DNA of 19,722 bases from Comamonadaceae bacterium (GCA_947451445.1 CANFZJ010000016.1:1-19722), one strand, 5' to 3'. Positions 7,865-14,694 are shown, numbered from the stretch's first letter. Numbers and translations are program-made. The notes: generated by a model not told the origin, from the sequence alone.

Positions 7865-9541
7865 ATGACCGAGCGCATCTGGCTCAACAGCTACCCGCCC
7901 GGCGTCCCCGCCGACATCGACCCGTCCCGCTACCCGTCGCTGCAGGCGCTGGTGGAGGAGAGCTTTGAAAAGTACGCCGACCGCACCGCCTACAGCTTCA
8001 TGGGCACCAACCTCAGCTACGCGGAAACGGACAGACTGAGCCGCCAGTTCGCCGTGTACCTGCAGGGTTTGGGCCTGGCCAAGGGCGACCGCGTGGCCAT
8101 CATGATGCCCAACGTGCCGCAGTACCCGATTGTCGTGGCAGCCTTGCTGCGCGCCGGGTTGGTGCTGGTGAACGTGAACCCGCTGTACACCCCGCGCGAG
8201 CTGGAGCACCAGCTGAAGGATTCGGGGGCCAAGGCCATCGTCATCCTGGAGAACTTTGCTGCCACGCTGGCGCAATGCCTGGGCAGTACCCCCGTCCAAC
8301 ACGTGGTGCTGTGCGCCATGGGCGACCGGCTGGGCTTGCTCAAGGGCGCGCTGGTGAACTACGTGGTGCGCAGCGTCAAACAGCTGGTGCCAGCGTTTCA
8401 GCTGCCCGGTGCGGTGCGCTTCAACGACGCGCTGGCCCAGGGCCGCCATGGCAGCTTCCAGCCAGTGCCGGTGCAGCACGACGATATGGCGGTGCTGCAG
8501 TACACCGGTGGCACTACCGGGGTGTCCAAGGGCGCCGTGTTGCTGCACCGCAATGTGATCGCCAACGTGCTGCAGTCGCAGGCCTGGAACCAGCCGGTGA
8601 TGGACGCCGTGCCCCAGGGCGAGCAGCCGACCAGCGTGTGCGCGCTGCCGCTGTACCACATCTTCGCCTTCACCGTGGGCATGATGCTGTCCATGCGCAC
8701 GGGCGGCAAGCTGATCCTGATCCCGAATCCGCGCGATCTGGCGGCGACGCTGAAAGAGCTGTCCAAGCACCGCATCCACAGCATGCCTGCGGTGAACACT
8801 CTGTTCAACGGCCTGGCGAACCACCCCGACTTCAACACCGTGGACTGGAGCCATCTGAAGGTGTCCATCGGCGGCGGCATGGCGGTGCAGGCGGCGGTGG
8901 CCAAGCTGTGGCTGGCTAAAACCGGTTGCCCCATCACCGAAGGCTATGGCCTGAGTGAAACCTCGCCCACTGCCAGTTGCAACCCGCCTACCAGCCGGGA
9001 CTACACCGGCACCATTGGCGTGCCCTTGCCCAGCACCTATTTCAAGCTGGTGGACGACGCTGGCAATGGCGTGCCAGCAGGCCAGCCGGGTGAAATTGCC
9101 ATCAAGGGCCCGCAGGTGATGGCCGGCTACTGGCAGCGGCCGGATGAGACTGCCCAGGCCATGACCGCCGATGGCTATTTCAAGACCGGCGACATCGGCA
9201 CGGTGGATGCGCGCGGCTACTTCAAGATCGTGGACCGCAAAAAAGACATGGTGCTGGTCAGCGGCTTCAACGTCTACCCCAACGAGGTGGAAGACGTGGT
9301 GGCCGCCATGCCGGGCGTGCTGGAATGCGCTTGCGTGGGCGTGCCAGACGACAAAACCGGTGAAGCGGTCAAGCTGGTTATCGTCAAGAAAGACCCGGCC
9401 CTGACCGAAGCCCAGGTGCGCGACTACTGCAAGACCAACCTGACGGGTTACAAGCAGCCCCGGTTGATTGAGTTCCGCCCCGACCTGCCCAAAACCCCGG
9501 TCGGCAAAATACTGCGCCGCGAGCTGCGCACCAAGGCGTGA
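7865..9541 (+). CDS. Acyl-CoA synthetase (long-chain fatty acid-CoA ligase, FadD-like)
   Basis: ATP-dependent ligase that adenylates a fatty acid and transfers it to CoA, feeding beta-oxidation or lipid synthesis. It is 558 residues, near the length of E. coli FadD. Motifs: the P-loop-like YTGGTTGVSKG at 213-223, YGLSETSP, the YFKTGDIG / GYFKIVDRKKDM hinge block, SGFNVYPNEVEDV, and the catalytic Lys548 in PVGKILRREL. The start is the ATG giving MTERIWLN, with GGAAGGA 7 bp upstream; a TTG 15 bp earlier overlaps that ribosome site. Chain length is inferred from FadD likeness, so I give no symbol. The next gene starts 7 bp after its stop. Confidence 0.93.
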   Translation: MTERIWLNSYPPGVPADIDPSRYPSLQALVEESFEKYADRTAYSFMGTNLSYAETDRLSRQFAVYLQGLGLAKGDRVAIMMPNVPQYPIVVAALLRAGLVLVNVNPLYTPRELEHQLKDSGAKAIVILENFAATLAQCLGSTPVQHVVLCAMGDRLGLLKGALVNYVVRSVKQLVPAFQLPGAVRFNDALAQGRHGSFQPVPVQHDDMAVLQYTGGTTGVSKGAVLLHRNVIANVLQSQAWNQPVMDAVPQGEQPTSVCALPLYHIFAFTVGMMLSMRTGGKLILIPNPRDLAATLKELSKHRIHSMPAVNTLFNGLANHPDFNTVDWSHLKVSIGGGMAVQAAVAKLWLAKTGCPITEGYGLSETSPTASCNPPTSRDYTGTIGVPLPSTYFKLVDDAGNGVPAGQPGEIAIKGPQVMAGYWQRPDETAQAMTADGYFKTGDIGTVDARGYFKIVDRKKDMVLVSGFNVYPNEVEDVVAAMPGVLECACVGVPDDKTGEAVKLVIVKKDPALTEAQVRDYCKTNLTGYKQPRLIEFRPDLPKTPVGKILRRELRTKA

Positions 9542-9548
9542 CCTCCCA

Positions 9549-10286
9549 GTGACCCTGGCAATTCTCAGCGCCCTGCCGGAAGAGCAGCAGGGCCTGGTCG
9601 AACAACTACAGCAGCCCCGGCAGGTGCAGCACGCCGGGCGCACATTCACGCTGGGCCACTGGCACGGCCTGCCGGTGGTGCTGGCTTTGTCGCGCATCGG
9701 CAAGGTGGCAGCGGCCACCACGGCGACGGCGCTGGTCGAAAAGTTTGGCGTCCAGCGCATCGTCTTTACCGGTGTGGCCGGGGGCCTGGGCGACGGTGTG
9801 CAGGTGGGCGACGTGGTGGTGGCCAGCGGCTTTGTGCAGCACGACATGAACGCCGCACCGCTGTTCCCGCCGCTGGAAGTCCCGCTGTATGGCCGTGCGC
9901 TGTTTCCTTGCAGTGCAGAATTGATTGCTACTCTTTTAATAGCTGCTCGTGCCGGTGTTGATTGCGCTGGAGGCACATTTAATGCCAAAGTTCACCATGG
10001 CCTGATCGCCAGCGGCGACCGCTTCGTGTCCGCCGCTGCCGAGTCGCAGGCCCTGCAAACTGCTTTGCGTAGCCACGGTTACGAAGCCCTGGCGGTAGAG
10101 ATGGAGGGGGCTGCTGTGGCCCAGGTGTGCGCCGACTACGGCGTGCCGTTTGCCGCAGTGCGCACTATTTCAGACCGGGCTGACGACACGGCCCATGGGG
10201 ACTTTGCCGAGTTCGTCCGCAGCACCGCCAGCCGCTATGCCTTGGCCATCATCGGGGTATTGGTGCGCAGTTTGCCTGCAGCATAA
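9549..10286 (+). CDS. 5'-methylthioadenosine/S-adenosylhomocysteine nucleosidase family protein
   Basis: Predicted N-glycosidase that cleaves adenine from methylthioadenosine and SAH (245 residues). Family features: LSALPEE with the catalytic acid at Glu12, SRIGKVAAA, TGVAGGL, SGDRF, VEMEGAAVAQVC at 183-194, and ISDRADD with catalytic Asp209. The GTG start is chosen because homology begins at VTLAILSALPEE; the frame is open upstream but only over the ligase gene. It is 7 bp downstream of the acyl-CoA ligase, so probably co-transcribed. Oddity: residues 127-144 (ATLLIAARAGVDCAGGTF) are encoded by a 54-bp dispersed repeat and form a loop longer than in E. coli Pfs. Substrate range is not certain. 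Confidence 0.9.
   Translation: MTLAILSALPEEQQGLVEQLQQPRQVQHAGRTFTLGHWHGLPVVLALSRIGKVAAATTATALVEKFGVQRIVFTGVAGGLGDGVQVGDVVVASGFVQHDMNAAPLFPPLEVPLYGRALFPCSAELIATLLIAARAGVDCAGGTFNAKVHHGLIASGDRFVSAAAESQALQTALRSHGYEALAVEMEGAAVAQVCADYGVPFAAVRTISDRADDTAHGDFAEFVRSTASRYALAIIGVLVRSLPAA
9927..9980 (+). repeat. 54-bp dispersed element, copy 2, in frame inside a coding region
   Basis: It starts with the 17-nt AT-rich head GCTACTCTTTTAATAGC and ends with TGCGCTGGAGGCACATTT. The length, head and tail match the intergenic copies at 3429-3482 and 16140-16193. It is exactly 18 codons and keeps the nucleosidase frame open. The catalytic blocks on both sides are intact. Confidence 0.75.
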
Positions 10287-10305
10287 GCGGGCGTTTCTTC
10301 CCCAT

Positions 10306-10349
10306 TTTGGAGGATGCGCAGTGGCCAGCCTCCTCTATTTGGAGGATGC
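10306..10349 (+). repeat. Direct repeat TTTGGAGGATGC, two copies 32 bp apart
   Basis: Identical 12-mers at 10306-10317 and 10338-10349 lie in the 168-bp gap between the nucleosidase and the protease-propeller gene. The spacing is about three helical turns, which suits a pair of protein binding sites, though chance or a decayed repeat is possible. Confidence 0.4.
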
Positions 10350-10395
10350 CGCAGGCGCAGCAGCTGCCTACATTGAAACCGTCCCAGGCAACGGG

Positions 10396-10412
10396 CCCTC
10401 CAGCGTGGAGGG
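10396..10412. promoter_or_regulatory. Perfect 7-bp hairpin in the leader of the protease-propeller gene
   Basis: CCCTCCA (10396-10402) pairs with TGGAGGG (10406-10412) around a GCG loop, 42 bp before the ATG at 10455. There is no T-tract, so it is not a standard terminator; it may be a leader stem-loop. No clear promoter was found in the gap. Confidence 0.35.
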
Positions 10413-10454
10413 GCTCGACGGATACCGCCCGGGGCGCTATCAAAAGGCAGTGCC

Positions 10455-12602
10455 ATGACCGAAATCAATACCGCATACGAGAAATTGCTTGTTGCCAGTA
10501 AGCCCGCCAAAACGCGCAGCGCCGGGCAGCCACCTGCCAACGATGACGGTGGCGTGCTCCACCACTACGGGCCTAACGTCCAAATCCGCAAGGCCCATCC
10601 GGTCGAGATTGGGGGGCAGCCCTTCCCCGCCAGTCCTGCGCCCAAGGTGGCGGCCACCGCCGCCTTGAACGTGACCGAAAAGCTGGGCCTGTCGGCGTTC
10701 AAGCTGCGCCAGTCTGCCAAGTACCGCGCGCTCAAGGCACAGCGCCCCCGCGATGGAGAGTCGTGGGACATGCATGGCTGTGCGCCCGAGGCGGCCCGTG
10801 GTACGGGCCGGGATGCGCTGGCGGCGATGGGCCTGGTGGCGACCAAAGGCGGGGCTGGCGAAAAAGGGGCGGGCGACCCCTTTCTGGCCGGTTCGGTGGC
10901 GGTGGGCATCATCATCGTCAACGGCCCTACGGCGGCAACGCGGTTCAGTGCGGCAGAGCGGGTCAAGGTGGTGGCAGAAGTGCAGGCCGGGCTGACGTGG
11001 TTGGGCACCCAGGAGCCCGCTGCCGGGGTGAGCTGGCATTACGAAATTCACAACGTCAGCATCAGCACGGCGACCACGGCCCCTGCTGCAGACGACGAGT
11101 CGCGTTGGCGCGACCCCGCGATGGGCGCACTCGGCCATACCCAGAACTGGGCCGGTGTCGTCGCCTATGTCAACGCCTTGCGCGCCCGGCTCGGTACGCG
11201 TTGGGCGTATTGCGGCTTCTTCGTCAAAGGCTATCCGCTGTGGCACTTTGGCTATGCCAGCACGCCACGCATCGTCATGGACTACGCCAACGATGGCTGG
11301 GGGCCGGACAACATCGACCGGGTGTTTGCCCATGAAACGGGCCACATCTTCTCGTGTCCTGACGAGTACACGGCTGCGGGATGCACCTGCACCAGCACCC
11401 ACGGCATCTACAACGAGCCCAACCGCAACTGCGCCACCTGCGCACCCGGCGGCGGCGTGGCCTGCCTGATGAAGGCCAACGACTGGGCGATGTGTGCCTC
11501 CACCCGCCGCCACCTGGGCTGGGGGCTGACGACCACCCGTGTTCCCCAGGGGGCACCGGTGCATGCCGTATCGCGCTCGACCGACAAGCTGGACATCTTT
11601 TTTACCGACCAGGATGGGCGCGTCATGTCTGCCGCCTGGGAGCCGTCCATGCCCAACGGGTGGCAGGGTTTTTGGCATATCCAGGGTGGCCTGGCCGCGC
11701 CTGGGGCTCCGGTCACGGCAGTAAGCCGGGGAGCTAACAAGCTGGACATCTTTGTCGTCGGTACGGACAACCACGTCTACACCGCTGCCTGGCGCCCCGA
11801 CACTGGCTGGCAAGGCTGGTGGCGCATCGGCAACATCACCGTACCGGCACGCAGCCAGGTCAGTGCCGTATCGCGCAGCGCCGACAAGTTGGATATTTTT
11901 GTAACCGATACCGCGGGCCGGGTGATGTCTGCCGCCTGGGAGCCCGGCTTTGCCGATGGCTGGCATGGCTGGTGGCATATCCAGGGTGGCCTGGCCGCGC
12001 CCGGCGCACCGGTAGGGGCCGCCGTGCGGGGGCCGAACCAGCTGGACATCTTTGTGGTGGGGACGGATGGCTTTGTCTACACCGCGGCGTGGCAGCCCTC
12101 GTTCACCGACGGCTGGCATGGCTGGTGGCGCGTGGGGGCCACTCGGTTCCCGGCGGGTGCGCATATCAGTGCGGTGTCGCGCAGCCTGAATAAGTTGGAT
12201 ATTTTTGCCTGTGCCATCGGCGGGCAAACCATGACTGCCGCCTGGGAGCCTGCGTTTACCGACGGCTGGCATGGCTGGTGGCACATCAACAACGGGCTGG
12301 GCCGCCCTGGTGCGCCCATCCATGCCGTGTCACGTGCGGCGAACAAGCTGGACATCTTTGTCACCGGGACCGACCGCTCCATCTTTACTGCGGCGTGGGA
12401 GCCCGCGTTTGCCGATGGCTGGCACGGCTGGTGGCGGTTGAATGGCGGCATGGCCGCGTTGGGTGGAGCCGTGACGGCGGTGTCGCGTGCGCCGAATAAG
12501 CTGGACGCCTTCGTGGTGGGCTTGGATGGCCGGATTTTCACCGCTGCCTGGGAGCCTGCCTTCACCGATTGGTGGCACGGCTGGTGGTCGATGGGGTCTT
12601 AG
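10455..12602 (+). CDS. Putative metzincin-like zinc metalloprotease with seven-repeat lectin-like propeller
   Basis: A 715-residue protein. Residues ~140-365 look like a zinc peptidase: HETGH at 293-297 followed by IFSCPDEY, so Asp303 sits where the third ligand lies in snapalysin-type metzincins (HExxHxxGxxD); the usual Gly is Ser300. A Cys-rich stretch follows (CTCTS, NCATC, VACLM, MCAS), suggesting disulfides or another metal site. Residues 367-715 are seven ~50-residue repeats with core AVSR..NKLDIFV.GTD and AAWEP...WHGWWRI, like the DUF346/PLL-type lectin repeats that fold as a seven-bladed propeller. No signal peptide is seen, and the frame closes upstream (TGA at 10374) without another start. 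The Shine-Dalgarno is AAAGG. It may be an exported or injected effector; that is inference. Confidence 0.85.
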   Translation: MTEINTAYEKLLVASKPAKTRSAGQPPANDDGGVLHHYGPNVQIRKAHPVEIGGQPFPASPAPKVAATAALNVTEKLGLSAFKLRQSAKYRALKAQRPRDGESWDMHGCAPEAARGTGRDALAAMGLVATKGGAGEKGAGDPFLAGSVAVGIIIVNGPTAATRFSAAERVKVVAEVQAGLTWLGTQEPAAGVSWHYEIHNVSISTATTAPAADDESRWRDPAMGALGHTQNWAGVVAYVNALRARLGTRWAYCGFFVKGYPLWHFGYASTPRIVMDYANDGWGPDNIDRVFAHETGHIFSCPDEYTAAGCTCTSTHGIYNEPNRNCATCAPGGGVACLMKANDWAMCASTRRHLGWGLTTTRVPQGAPVHAVSRSTDKLDIFFTDQDGRVMSAAWEPSMPNGWQGFWHIQGGLAAPGAPVTAVSRGANKLDIFVVGTDNHVYTAAWRPDTGWQGWWRIGNITVPARSQVSAVSRSADKLDIFVTDTAGRVMSAAWEPGFADGWHGWWHIQGGLAAPGAPVGAAVRGPNQLDIFVVGTDGFVYTAAWQPSFTDGWHGWWRVGATRFPAGAHISAVSRSLNKLDIFACAIGGQTMTAAWEPAFTDGWHGWWHINNGLGRPGAPIHAVSRAANKLDIFVTGTDRSIFTAAWEPAFADGWHGWWRLNGGMAALGGAVTAVSRAPNKLDAFVVGLDGRIFTAAWEPAFTDWWHGWWSMGS
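11553..12599 (+). repeat. Seven tandem ~150-bp coding repeats (propeller blades)
   Basis: Each unit encodes a block beginning [A/S/G]xV.AVSR and ending GWW.I. Units 1 and 3 share the same block at 11676-11701 and 11976-12001, exactly 300 bp apart. Units 2, 4 and 6 share G-T-D-containing cores, so the array seems to have grown by doubling a two-unit block. The units are diverged enough to be stable. Confidence 0.8.
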
Positions 12603-12617
12603 AGCGTAAAAACGTTC

Positions 12618-12914
12618 TTAGCCGGGCGGGGTGAAGCCGGGGGCATCCCAGTCCAAACCGTCGCCGGGACGCGTGGTTGACTTGCGCCCCTGGGTGGCCC
12701 AGGCGGCGGCAAACAACTGCTCGGCCTCGGTGAGCGGTGGGGTCGGATGGTCTAGCGGCACGGTGCCGGGTTGCGCATCGGTATCCGGGGTCTGCTGCAC
12801 CACCAGCAGGCGCGGTGGCAGCGTGGCGATCACGTGCAATCGCGGCCGTAATTGCTGCGCCGCCGCCGACAGTTGGCCGTCGGCGGCCAGCTCCAGCAGT
12901 AGCAACGTGTTCAC
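12618..12914 (-). CDS. Small protein of unknown function downstream of corA
   Basis: A 98-residue frame starting at a GTG 6 bp after the corA stop; an ATG at 12953 inside corA would give 111 residues. The sequence begins (V)NTLLLLELAADG, has RLHVIATLPPRLLVVQ, a Pro-rich middle, then LTEAEQLFAAAW and an acidic DGLDWDAPGF end. No signal peptide or membrane span is seen. Tight spacing behind corA suggests co-transcription. I do not recognise a family with confidence. It converges on the protease-propeller gene with a 15-bp gap and no visible terminator. Confidence 0.6.
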   Translation of the reverse strand: MNTLLLLELAADGQLSAAAQQLRPRLHVIATLPPRLLVVQQTPDTDAQPGTVPLDHPTPPLTEAEQLFAAAWATQGRKSTTRPGDGLDWDAPGFTPPG

Positions 12915-12919
12915 TGGAT

Positions 12920-13909
12920 TCAAGTCAACCAGCCGCGTTTGTAGAAGTACCACATCGGCACCAGCGCGCTGGCGACCATTAACGATACGGTGTAGGGGTA
13001 GCTCCAGCTGCCCAGAAACTCTAGTTCGGGGAATTTCAGGTTCATGCCGTAGACGCTGGCTACCAGCGTGGGCGGCAGCAGCGCTACGCTGGCGACCGAG
13101 AAGATTTTGATGATCTTGTTCTGGTTGATGTTGATGAAACCGACCGTGGCGTCCATCAAGAAGTTGATCTTGTCGAACAGGAACGCGGTGTGCGAGTCCA
13201 GCGAGTCGATGTCGCGGTGGATCTGGCGGGCCTCTTCAAACTGCTCGGCGTTGAGCATTTTGCTGCGCATCATGAAGCTCAGGGCGCGGCGCGTATCCAT
13301 CATGTTGCGCCGGATGCGGCCATTCAAATCCTCATGGCGGGCAATTGCACCCAGCACAATGCCGGCCAGGGCATCGGTCATATTGCCTGCCAGCACCTGG
13401 CGGCTGACCTTTTCCAAGTCTACGTAGATGTCTTCCAGCGTGTCGGCCGAGTATTCGGCATCGGCATCGAAAAGTTTGAGCAAAACCTCTTTGGCGTCTT
13501 CGATCAGCCCCGGCGCACGCCGCGCGCGCATGCGCAGCAGCCGGAACACCGGCACGTCTTCGTCGTGGATGGAGAACAGCACGCCTCGGCTTTTGAGCTC
13601 GGCGTTGTGCTGGTTCAGGATGAAGGCGACCCGCACGGTACGCGGGTCGGCGGCGTCGGCCACCAAGAAGTCGCTGCGGATGTGCAGCTCGCCGTTGTCC
13701 TCTTGGTAGAACCGGGCTGACTCTTCAATGTCTTCGTCCATCGCGTCTTCGGGGATGGACAGGCCGTAATACTGTTTGACCCAGCGTTTTTCTTCCAGCG
13801 TGGGCGATTCAAGGTCCACCCAGATGGGCTGGAAGCGGGACAACTCTTCCAGCGACTCGATCTCTTCCTGAAAGAGCCGGCCGTTGGCGAGCGAAAAAAT
13901 ATTGAGCAT
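12920..13909 (-). CDS. corA: Magnesium/cobalt transporter CorA
   Basis: Pentameric inner-membrane Mg2+ channel, 329 residues. A large acidic cytoplasmic domain is followed by two C-terminal transmembrane segments; the signature YGMN is present with GMN at 288-290, and the chain ends with WYFYKRGWLT, like other CorA tails. The start is the ATG giving MLNIFSLANGRL, with AGGGAG 7 bp upstream; the open frame extends 52 codons further into the leader, but those residues do not match the family. The leader carries a strong hairpin (13962-13996) and a candidate -10 box (14049-14054), giving a leader of roughly 130 nt. Confidence 0.95.
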   Translation of the reverse strand: MLNIFSLANGRLFQEEIESLEELSRFQPIWVDLESPTLEEKRWVKQYYGLSIPEDAMDEDIEESARFYQEDNGELHIRSDFLVADAADPRTVRVAFILNQHNAELKSRGVLFSIHDEDVPVFRLLRMRARRAPGLIEDAKEVLLKLFDADAEYSADTLEDIYVDLEKVSRQVLAGNMTDALAGIVLGAIARHEDLNGRIRRNMMDTRRALSFMMRSKMLNAEQFEEARQIHRDIDSLDSHTAFLFDKINFLMDATVGFININQNKIIKIFSVASVALLPPTLVASVYGMNLKFPELEFLGSWSYPYTVSLMVASALVPMWYFYKRGWLT

Positions 13910-13961
13910 GGGGCACTCCCTGGAAATGAAGGCAACGGGCGGGGTTGGGGCTGAAGTTTGG

Positions 13962-13996
13962 GCTTTCAACTCCGTGCTGCGCAGGGAGGTGAAAGC
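13962..13996 (-). promoter_or_regulatory. Long hairpin in the corA 5' leader
   Basis: Arms 13962-13973 (GCTTTCAACTCC) and 13985-13996 (GGAGGTGAAAGC) pair at 11 of 12 positions around an 11-nt loop that itself contains the palindrome CTGCGCAG. It lies about 53 bp before the corA start codon. It could be part of a Mg2+-responsive leader or an operator; no T-tract follows, so a plain terminator is unlikely. Confidence 0.5.
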
Positions 13997-14048
13997 TACC
14001 GACTGGGGGCGCTTTCCATAGGGTTTCTCCGGTGAAGATACGGCCCGG

Positions 14049-14054
14049 ATTATG
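14049..14054 (-). promoter_or_regulatory. Candidate -10 box for corA
   Basis: On the minus strand this reads CATAAT, 5 of 6 to the consensus. No strong -35 is found at 16-18 bp. An 8-bp inverted repeat (CGGCAAGC 14067-14074 / GCTTGCCG 14090-14097) lies just upstream and would overlap the -35 region. Confidence 0.35.
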
Positions 14055-14133
14055 GCATTTCCCACACGGCAAGCTGCGCCATCGGGACGGCTTGCCGCCG
14101 TGCCATCAAAGCGTAATAAATCTCGGTTATAGG

Positions 14134-14162
14134 TTGCAATCCGTCCGCAACGGGCGCATAGT
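14134..14162 (+). promoter_or_regulatory. Candidate sigma-70 promoter for hpf
   Basis: TTGCAA (14134-14139), a 17-bp spacer, then CATAGT (14157-14162); each hexamer matches consensus at 4 of 6. The predicted start near 14169 would place the inverted repeat 14169-14186 at the very 5' end of the mRNA. Confidence 0.4.
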
Positions 14163-14168
14163 TAATTG

Positions 14169-14186
14169 ACTTTCAACGGTGAAAGT
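14169..14186. promoter_or_regulatory. Perfect inverted repeat just upstream of the hpf ribosome binding site
   Basis: ACTTTCA-ACGG-TGAAAGT is a perfect 7-bp inverted repeat ending 8 bp before AGGAGG (14195-14200). It could be an operator or a 5'-terminal stem-loop in the hpf mRNA. The same TTTCAAC and GGTGAAAG words also form the corA leader hairpin about 190 bp away. Confidence 0.5.
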
Positions 14187-14206
14187 ACTGTTCTAGGAGG
14201 CTATAC

Positions 14207-14536
14207 ATGAACTTGACGATCAGCGGACACCATCTGGATGTGACCCCCGCCTTGCGTAACTATGTGACCACCAAACTGGACCGAATAACCCGGCATTTCG
14301 ACCAGTTGGTAGATGTAAAGGTGTTACTGACGATTGAAAAGCAAAAGGAAAAGCAGGGCCGACAACGCGCTGAATGCAATATCCATGTCAAAGGCAGCGA
14401 CATGTTTGCCGAAAGTTCTCACGCGGATCTTTACGCCGCAGTAGATGAGCTGGTGGACAAGCTGGACCGCCAAGTGGTTCGTCACAAGGACCGCGTGCAA
14501 GACCACCACCACGAAGCGCCCAAGCGGCTGATGTAA
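14207..14536 (+). CDS. hpf: Ribosome hibernation promoting factor (short form)
   Basis: A 109-residue protein of the HPF/YfiA (RaiA) family. It binds the 30S decoding channel in stationary phase and helps ribosome inactivation or dimerisation. It begins MNLTISGHHLDVTPALRNYV, then KLDRITRHFDQL, the basic strand EKQKEKQGRQRAECNIHVKG and DLYAAVDELVDKLDRQVVRHKDR, all typical. It lacks the C-terminal domain of long HPF. The start is fixed by a strong AGGAGG 6 bp upstream. It precedes ptsN as in the rpoN-hpf-ptsN cluster of many proteobacteria, but the gene before it here is corA, divergent, not rpoN. Confidence 0.95.
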   Translation: MNLTISGHHLDVTPALRNYVTTKLDRITRHFDQLVDVKVLLTIEKQKEKQGRQRAECNIHVKGSDMFAESSHADLYAAVDELVDKLDRQVVRHKDRVQDHHHEAPKRLM

Positions 14537-14573
14537 ACCCAGGCAAAAACCTTGGCGTTTAGGCGCCCTCCGC

Positions 14574-14604
14574 AAAAGCCGCCCACCTATTTGGCGGCTT
14601 TTTT
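14574..14604 (+). terminator. Intrinsic terminator between hpf and ptsN
   Basis: AAAAGCCGCC (14574-14583) pairs perfectly with GGCGGCTTTT (14593-14602) around a 9-nt loop, ending in a run of six T (14599-14604). It should end or reduce hpf transcription, leaving ptsN mainly to its own promoter. Confidence 0.85.
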
Positions 14605-14629
14605 GTTGGAGCTGTGGCGCGTGCATAAT
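14603..14629 (+). promoter_or_regulatory. Candidate promoter for ptsN
   Basis: CATAAT (14624-14629) is a good -10 box. TTGTTG (14603-14608) is a possible -35, but the spacer is short at 15 bp; it overlaps the end of the preceding terminator's T-tract. Confidence 0.35.
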
Positions 14630-14651
14630 TCGACACTGACTTTCGGGGCTG

Positions 14652-14694
14652 GGCGGTACCGCCACATTGGGCCAAAAAAGTTACTTCACGTGAA
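14652..14694. promoter_or_regulatory. Two perfect palindromes upstream of ptsN
   Basis: GGCGGTACCGCC (14652-14663, 12 bp) and TTCACGTGAA (14685-14694, 10 bp) lie between the candidate promoter and the ptsN ATG; the second ends 3 bp before the start codon and replaces any clear Shine-Dalgarno. They could be operators or RNA structures affecting translation. Confidence 0.4.

Noticed and set aside
7838..9988. Very long open frame (over 700 codons) on the minus strand opposite the acyl-CoA ligase and nucleosidase.
   Set aside because: It is a His/Gln/Val-rich mirror of two genes with clear catalytic motifs; such frames are common in GC-rich DNA.
10314..10376. A 20-codon small frame ahead of the protease-propeller gene.
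   Set aside because: The GGAGG lies immediately against its ATG, and the peptide shows no feature of a real gene.
10440..12323. Long minus-strand frame with apparent repeats opposite the protease-propeller gene.
   Set aside because: Its repeats are only the complement of the propeller repeats; the plus frame has the zinc motif and sensible composition.
14083..14105. Sigma-54-like TGGCAC...GC on the minus strand upstream of corA.
   Set aside because: GG and GC are 11 rather than 10 bases apart, and the GC half does not match TTGC.
14166..14194. TTGACT with TGTTCT at 17 bp as the hpf promoter.
   Set aside because: Transcription would start at or after the AGGAGG, removing the ribosome binding site; the -10 is only 3 of 6.
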